Of a stretch of 64,000 bases of DNA, positions 60,904 through 64,000 are shown piece by piece. Source of the stretch: an uncultured bacterium (GTDB lineage: Bacteria > Planctomycetota > GCA-002687715). Numbering within the stretch: the first letter of the stretch is position 1; each line of letters opens with the position of its first letter. The DNA lies in the NCBI GenBank assembly GCA_902826835.1, contig CADEGH010000003.1, forward strand, positions 52,021 to 116,020, in the 5' to 3' direction. A program made the translations under genes and the position numbers. The notes under the pieces were generated by a model. It was not told where the DNA came from. It saw only the letters and a program-made list of their open reading frames with translations, and searched no databases.

Positions 60904-62676
60904 TCAGCGGAAGATCGAAACCGACCCTTCCCGCACCTGACCGGAGCCACCGGAGTACGGGGCCGAGAATCCGACCTCGGCAAAGCCATCGCCATCGGTG
61001 TCGGCGGTGGCGCAGCGGCGGCCGAACTCGGCATTCGAGAGTGGCGCCGAAGCGGCCACCCGCTTGAACTGATCAAAGCCGGGACCGAGCAGGATGTAGC
61101 CCGCACCGGCATGGCCCAGGCCAAGTTCCGAGGCGTAGAACGCTCCCACCACGAGATCCACGATCCCGTCCGCGTTGACATCGGCCACCGTGACGTCGGA
61201 TCCGAACCCTTCCGCGGCGGCCAGCGTCGGCGGACTGATTTCTCGAACCTGGCTGAAATCGGGCCCCCAAAAGACCACGACCGCGCCGGAATCGACCGCA
61301 GCGCCGTCTCGGAACTCTGCCCCCGCCACCAAATCCATGACACCATCGTCGTTGAGATCACCGACATCGAGCACGTGCCCGAGGACCTCATCCTGGTCGA
61401 AACCACCGAGTGCGAGAGAGCGGATCGCCTGCACGTTGCCGGCGGTGAAGACGTGGATGCGTCCCGTGTCGTCCTGGTTACCGGTGAAATCGAAGAACGG
61501 TTCACCCACGGCCAACTCCTCACGGCCATCGCCATCGAAGTCGGCCGCGACGAGCCCGTAACCGAACTTGGCCAGCGCCTGGGGAGTCGGGCTCTCCAGA
61601 GTCGCCATCCACACTCCCGTGGAGCCGTCGAAGATCTCGACCTGACCCGATTGGGCGAGGTTAGCCCCGGGGGCGCGGGGAGCACCTACGACGAGATCAC
61701 GAAGCCCGTCCCAGTTCCAATCGCAGGTAGTCAAGGTGTAACCGAAGCGCGTCTGGAGGTACGGCGAGGTGGAGACCAATCGGCGGCTCGTCGAGAAGCC
61801 GGGACCGTAGAAGATGTAGGCTGCCCCGGCGTCGGTCTGACCGCTCACGTCTTCGAGGCGGGCACCGATCAGCAGGTCTTCGTGACCATCGCCATTCACA
61901 TCGGCCACGCGTACGGTCGACCCGAACCACGAGTTGGCCTGGAGAGTCGGCGCCCGCAAGGTGCGCAAGACCGCCTGGGTCACGCCGTCGAGCACGCGCA
62001 CTTCGCCCGCATTCGAAACTCCCAGCGGATCAGCCTGCGGCATGCCCACCAAGACTTCGGCGCGGCCGTCACCTTCCAGATCCGCCATTTCGAAGCCGTA
62101 TCCAGCGTAAGCGCTGGGGCTGACTTCGGGAGGCGAGTAAGTGGTTCCAGAGGCCAATAAGTCGGTGTCGTGGCGAACCGTCTTCGAGAAGGCGACGCCG
62201 TTGGGCGCGGTTGGGTCGCTGGCCAACGCCTGAACCCAAATCGAGTTCGGGTGGAGGCCGGCCAGGTTCGGAAGCGTGATCGAAACCGAGGACTGCACCC
62301 CATCAACCTCGGCAACTCCGGGAATCACCGCCGGGGAGACGGTGGTTCCGTCCACGAGAAAGAACGCCTGAGCACTCACCCCGCAGACGTCCGGCTCGCC
62401 GGGCAGATCCAGAGCGCCGGAAAAATCGTCCTTCGGCCGCAGGTCGATCGCCAAGAGGTACGGCTGGCCGGTGAGTCCTCCGAGCGGTGACGAGATCGAG
62501 AGGGAGAACAGTTGTCCGGTAGCGACGAGTTTGGCGCCGGAAGACGCCGCCATCGAGGCAATCCTGGTCGTGAGTTCGAGATCGCTACCGTTACCCAGTC
62601 CCGATCGCTGCGCGACCGCCGACCGGGGACAAAATGCGACCAGACCCATCATCAGAAGGAGGGGGGCAAAACGCAT
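60904..62676 (-). CDS. Secreted FG-GAP (integrin-alpha-like) beta-propeller protein
   Basis: 590 residues from ATG 62676, which has GGAG 6 nt upstream. A signal peptide (APLLLMMGLVAFCPRSAVAQ) precedes about 170 residues of beta-rich sequence and then seven FG-GAP repeats. Each has a Ca-binding loop of the type DxDxDG: DLEGDGRAEVLVG, DVNGDGHEDLLIG, DWNWDGLRDLVVG, DFDGDGREELAVG, DLNDDGVMDLVAG, DVNADGIVDLVVG and DTDGDGFAEVGF. Seven repeats complete a propeller. The protein is exported and probably mediates adhesion or ligand binding. No partner is evident nearby. Confidence 0.92.
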   Translation of the reverse strand: MRFAPLLLMMGLVAFCPRSAVAQRSGLGNGSDLELTTRIASMAASSGAKLVATGQLFSLSISSPLGGLTGQPYLLAIDLRPKDDFSGALDLPGEPDVCGVSAQAFFLVDGTTVSPAVIPGVAEVDGVQSSVSITLPNLAGLHPNSIWVQALASDPTAPNGVAFSKTVRHDTDLLASGTTYSPPEVSPSAYAGYGFEMADLEGDGRAEVLVGMPQADPLGVSNAGEVRVLDGVTQAVLRTLRAPTLQANSWFGSTVRVADVNGDGHEDLLIGARLEDVSGQTDAGAAYIFYGPGFSTSRRLVSTSPYLQTRFGYTLTTCDWNWDGLRDLVVGAPRAPGANLAQSGQVEIFDGSTGVWMATLESPTPQALAKFGYGLVAADFDGDGREELAVGEPFFDFTGNQDDTGRIHVFTAGNVQAIRSLALGGFDQDEVLGHVLDVGDLNDDGVMDLVAGAEFRDGAAVDSGAVVVFWGPDFSQVREISPPTLAAAEGFGSDVTVADVNADGIVDLVVGAFYASELGLGHAGAGYILLGPGFDQFKRVAASAPLSNAEFGRRCATADTDGDGFAEVGFSAPYSGGSGQVREGSVSIFR

Positions 62677-62957
62677 ATCAAACTCCAAGGCTCGGGAGCC
62701 TTGCGTGGGGCGTGCAAGGCCGCGGACGACTGACCATCGGTCAGGCCTCCGGATCTCCTATAGAGGAATACCGTCCGGATCGGACCTGCACCAAATCCCT
62801 TTCCGACAAAGTGCGAACTTTGCGGGACTGTAGACCGCAATATCCCCAATAACCGGAGAGACTACGGCGGTCCGAAGCACTCGGACGGAGGACGGAGCCG
62901 CCCGCTCTTGCGCCGAGGACCGCCCGAGCTTGGATCCCTACCTCGCCCAAATGATGG
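62677..62957. other. Intergenic gap with short hairpins
   Basis: No gene is visible. CAAAGT-gcga-ACTTTG (62807-62822) and GTCCGA-agcac-TCGGAC (62870-62886) are short perfect inverted repeats upstream of the FG-GAP gene on its strand. They may be operator or leader elements; no clear promoter can be assigned. Confidence 0.35.
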
Positions 62958-64000
62958 TCAGGCGGTCACTCGCACGGTCAAGATGGCGATGTCGTCCCGT
63001 ACAAAGGCGGAACCGCGGCAATGCTGGCCGACCGCTTCGACGAGGGCCTGGGTGATCGTCCGCACCGGAGCCGCCCGGTGCTGACGGATCAAACCCTGGA
63101 CCGCCGGGAGCCCGAATTGTTGGCCCTGGGGATCACGAGCTTCGATGATGCCGTCCGTGTAGAGCACGATGATCGACCCTGCGGGCAGAGGCGCTTCGTG
63201 GCCCTCGTACTGCGCGGTGGAGTCGATGCCGAGGGGAATGCCGGTTGGCGGCAACTCCCGGAACTCGTCGGTGTCCGCATCCAGAATCAGAGCTGGCAAG
63301 TGCCCGGCCGAAGCATACTCGAGGCAGCGTCGTTTGGGATCGAGCAGGAGGTAAGCCGCCGTCGCGAAGACCACCTGGTCGGCGCGGGAACCGAGCAAGG
63401 CATTGGTGCGAGTGAGCACATGCCCGGGAGACGGATTCTCGGGGATGGCGGCGCGCAGGAACGAGGTCAACCGGGCCATGAACAGGGCCGCCCCGACGCT
63501 CTTCCCAGACACATCGCCCAAGACGAGGGCAACCCTTCCCCCTTCGACCGGACAACAGTCGTAGAAGTCCCCGCCGATCTGCTTAGCGGGCCAATACGCC
63601 CAGTCCACTTCGAGCCCCTTCATTTCGAGGGCACTGTCGGGCAACAGGCCCTTTTGGATTTCCGCCGCGATTTCCAAGTCGCGCTGGAGCCGTTCCCGCT
63701 CCAGCAGTTCCGTCTGCATCCTCGAATTCTCGAGCGCCACGGCCGCGAGGCTGGCAAACGCTCCGAAGAACTCGAGATCGGACTGGGAATAGATGCGCGC
63801 CCGACCAGGAAAGTCGGCATAGAGGGCTCCGAGGGCACGAGTGTGGCTCACGAGCGGAGCGCAGATGGCAGCCTTGATGTCGGCGGCCAATATGCTCTGC
63901 GCCTCCCGCAAGCGATGATCGAGGCTTGCATCCTCGATGATCCTCGCTTTGCCTTCGGAGATCACTTCCCGAATGATGTGCTGGCTGCAAAACTCGGAGA
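62958..64000 (-). CDS. GAF domain plus PP2C-like SpoIIE/RsbU phosphatase, 5' end cut by window edge
   Basis: The N-terminus lies beyond the right edge; at least 346 residues are visible. The visible part starts in a GAF domain (SQHIIREVISEGKARIIEDA, then AAICAPLVSHTRALGALYAD, LEFFGAFASLAAVALENSRM). A short coiled linker (LERERLQRDLEIAAEIQKGL) leads to the phosphatase: IGGDFYDCCPVEGGRVALVL, GDVSGKSVGAALFMARLTSF, YTDGIIEARDPQG and FVRDDIAILTVRV, with the metal-binding Asp residues in place. Such proteins dephosphorylate anti-sigma antagonists or other Ser/Thr phosphoproteins in partner-switch signalling. An N-terminal FHA or similar domain may lie outside the window. Confidence 0.88.
   Translation of the reverse strand, partial: SEFCSQHIIREVISEGKARIIEDASLDHRLREAQSILAADIKAAICAPLVSHTRALGALYADFPGRARIYSQSDLEFFGAFASLAAVALENSRMQTELLERERLQRDLEIAAEIQKGLLPDSALEMKGLEVDWAYWPAKQIGGDFYDCCPVEGGRVALVLGDVSGKSVGAALFMARLTSFLRAAIPENPSPGHVLTRTNALLGSRADQVVFATAAYLLLDPKRRCLEYASAGHLPALILDADTDEFRELPPTGIPLGIDSTAQYEGHEAPLPAGSIIVLYTDGIIEARDPQGQQFGLPAVQGLIRQHRAAPVRTITQALVEAVGQHCRGSAFVRDDIAILTVRVTA

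Overview
The window is GC-rich (about two thirds by eye), densely coded and uses both strands in short operons. No rRNA, phage, insertion sequence or CRISPR is visible. The gene mix suggests a deep-branching Gram-negative, most likely a planctomycete or a close relative. Supporting this are several ECF-type sigma loci with zinc-finger anti-sigma partners, a VIT-vWA protein, a signal-peptide CHAT protein, a Ser/Thr kinase with a membrane tail, FG-GAP and other large secreted proteins, a GAF-SpoIIE phosphatase, many TPR proteins and an outer-membrane TolC/RND system. The assignment rests on gene content only.

Layout. 1-3.9 kb: an edge-truncated Rpn nuclease ending in a 12-bp tandem repeat, a HIT protein, a dienoyl-CoA-reductase-like SDR, a secreted protein, tRNA-Met(CAT) and two terminators. 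3.9-8.7 kb: SGNH hydrolase, class I aldolase, pentaheme cytochrome and DAHP synthase. 8.9-14.5 kb (+): a translationally coupled trio of exported TPR-CHAT protein, sigma factor and single-pass membrane protein. 14.5-21.4 kb (-): ECF sigma, anti-sigma, VIT-vWA, TPR protein and WaaP-like kinase in one probable operon. 21.5-24.2 kb (-): a three-gene acetamido-sugar (ManNAc3NAcA-type) cassette. 24.3-34.5 kb: secreted proteins, a GAF-Fis regulator, two peptidase-like proteins, a Ser/Thr kinase and a ROK kinase.

34.6-41.6 kb (+): a TetR-controlled efflux operon (TolC-like lipoprotein, two adaptors, RND pump) joined by 4-bp start/stop overlaps. A 24-bp perfect palindrome lies over the predicted transcription start. 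41.6-49.7 kb: an alanine/sodium symporter, CsaA, a glycosyltransferase, a HAD phosphatase, a PilZ-like protein, an MBL hydrolase, a rhomboid protease and an NSS transporter with its small subunit. 49.8-56.0 kb (+): PilT, a PATAN protein with a degenerate PilT-like ATPase, an SbcD-like protein lacking canonical metal ligands, and a YhaN-like ATPase with a membrane hairpin. 56.0-64 kb: a structured non-coding stretch, a second unusual sigma / zinc-finger-TPR / secreted-protein locus, a zinc-ribbon coiled-coil protein, moaE-moaD, an FG-GAP protein and an edge-truncated GAF-SpoIIE phosphatase.

The best candidates for something undescribed are the CHAT-sigma-membrane protein operon, the degenerate pairs at 50.9-56.0 kb, and two structured RNA-like regions at 3.63-3.90 kb and 56.12-56.29 kb. 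Functions are inferred from motifs and neighbours; no database search was possible.
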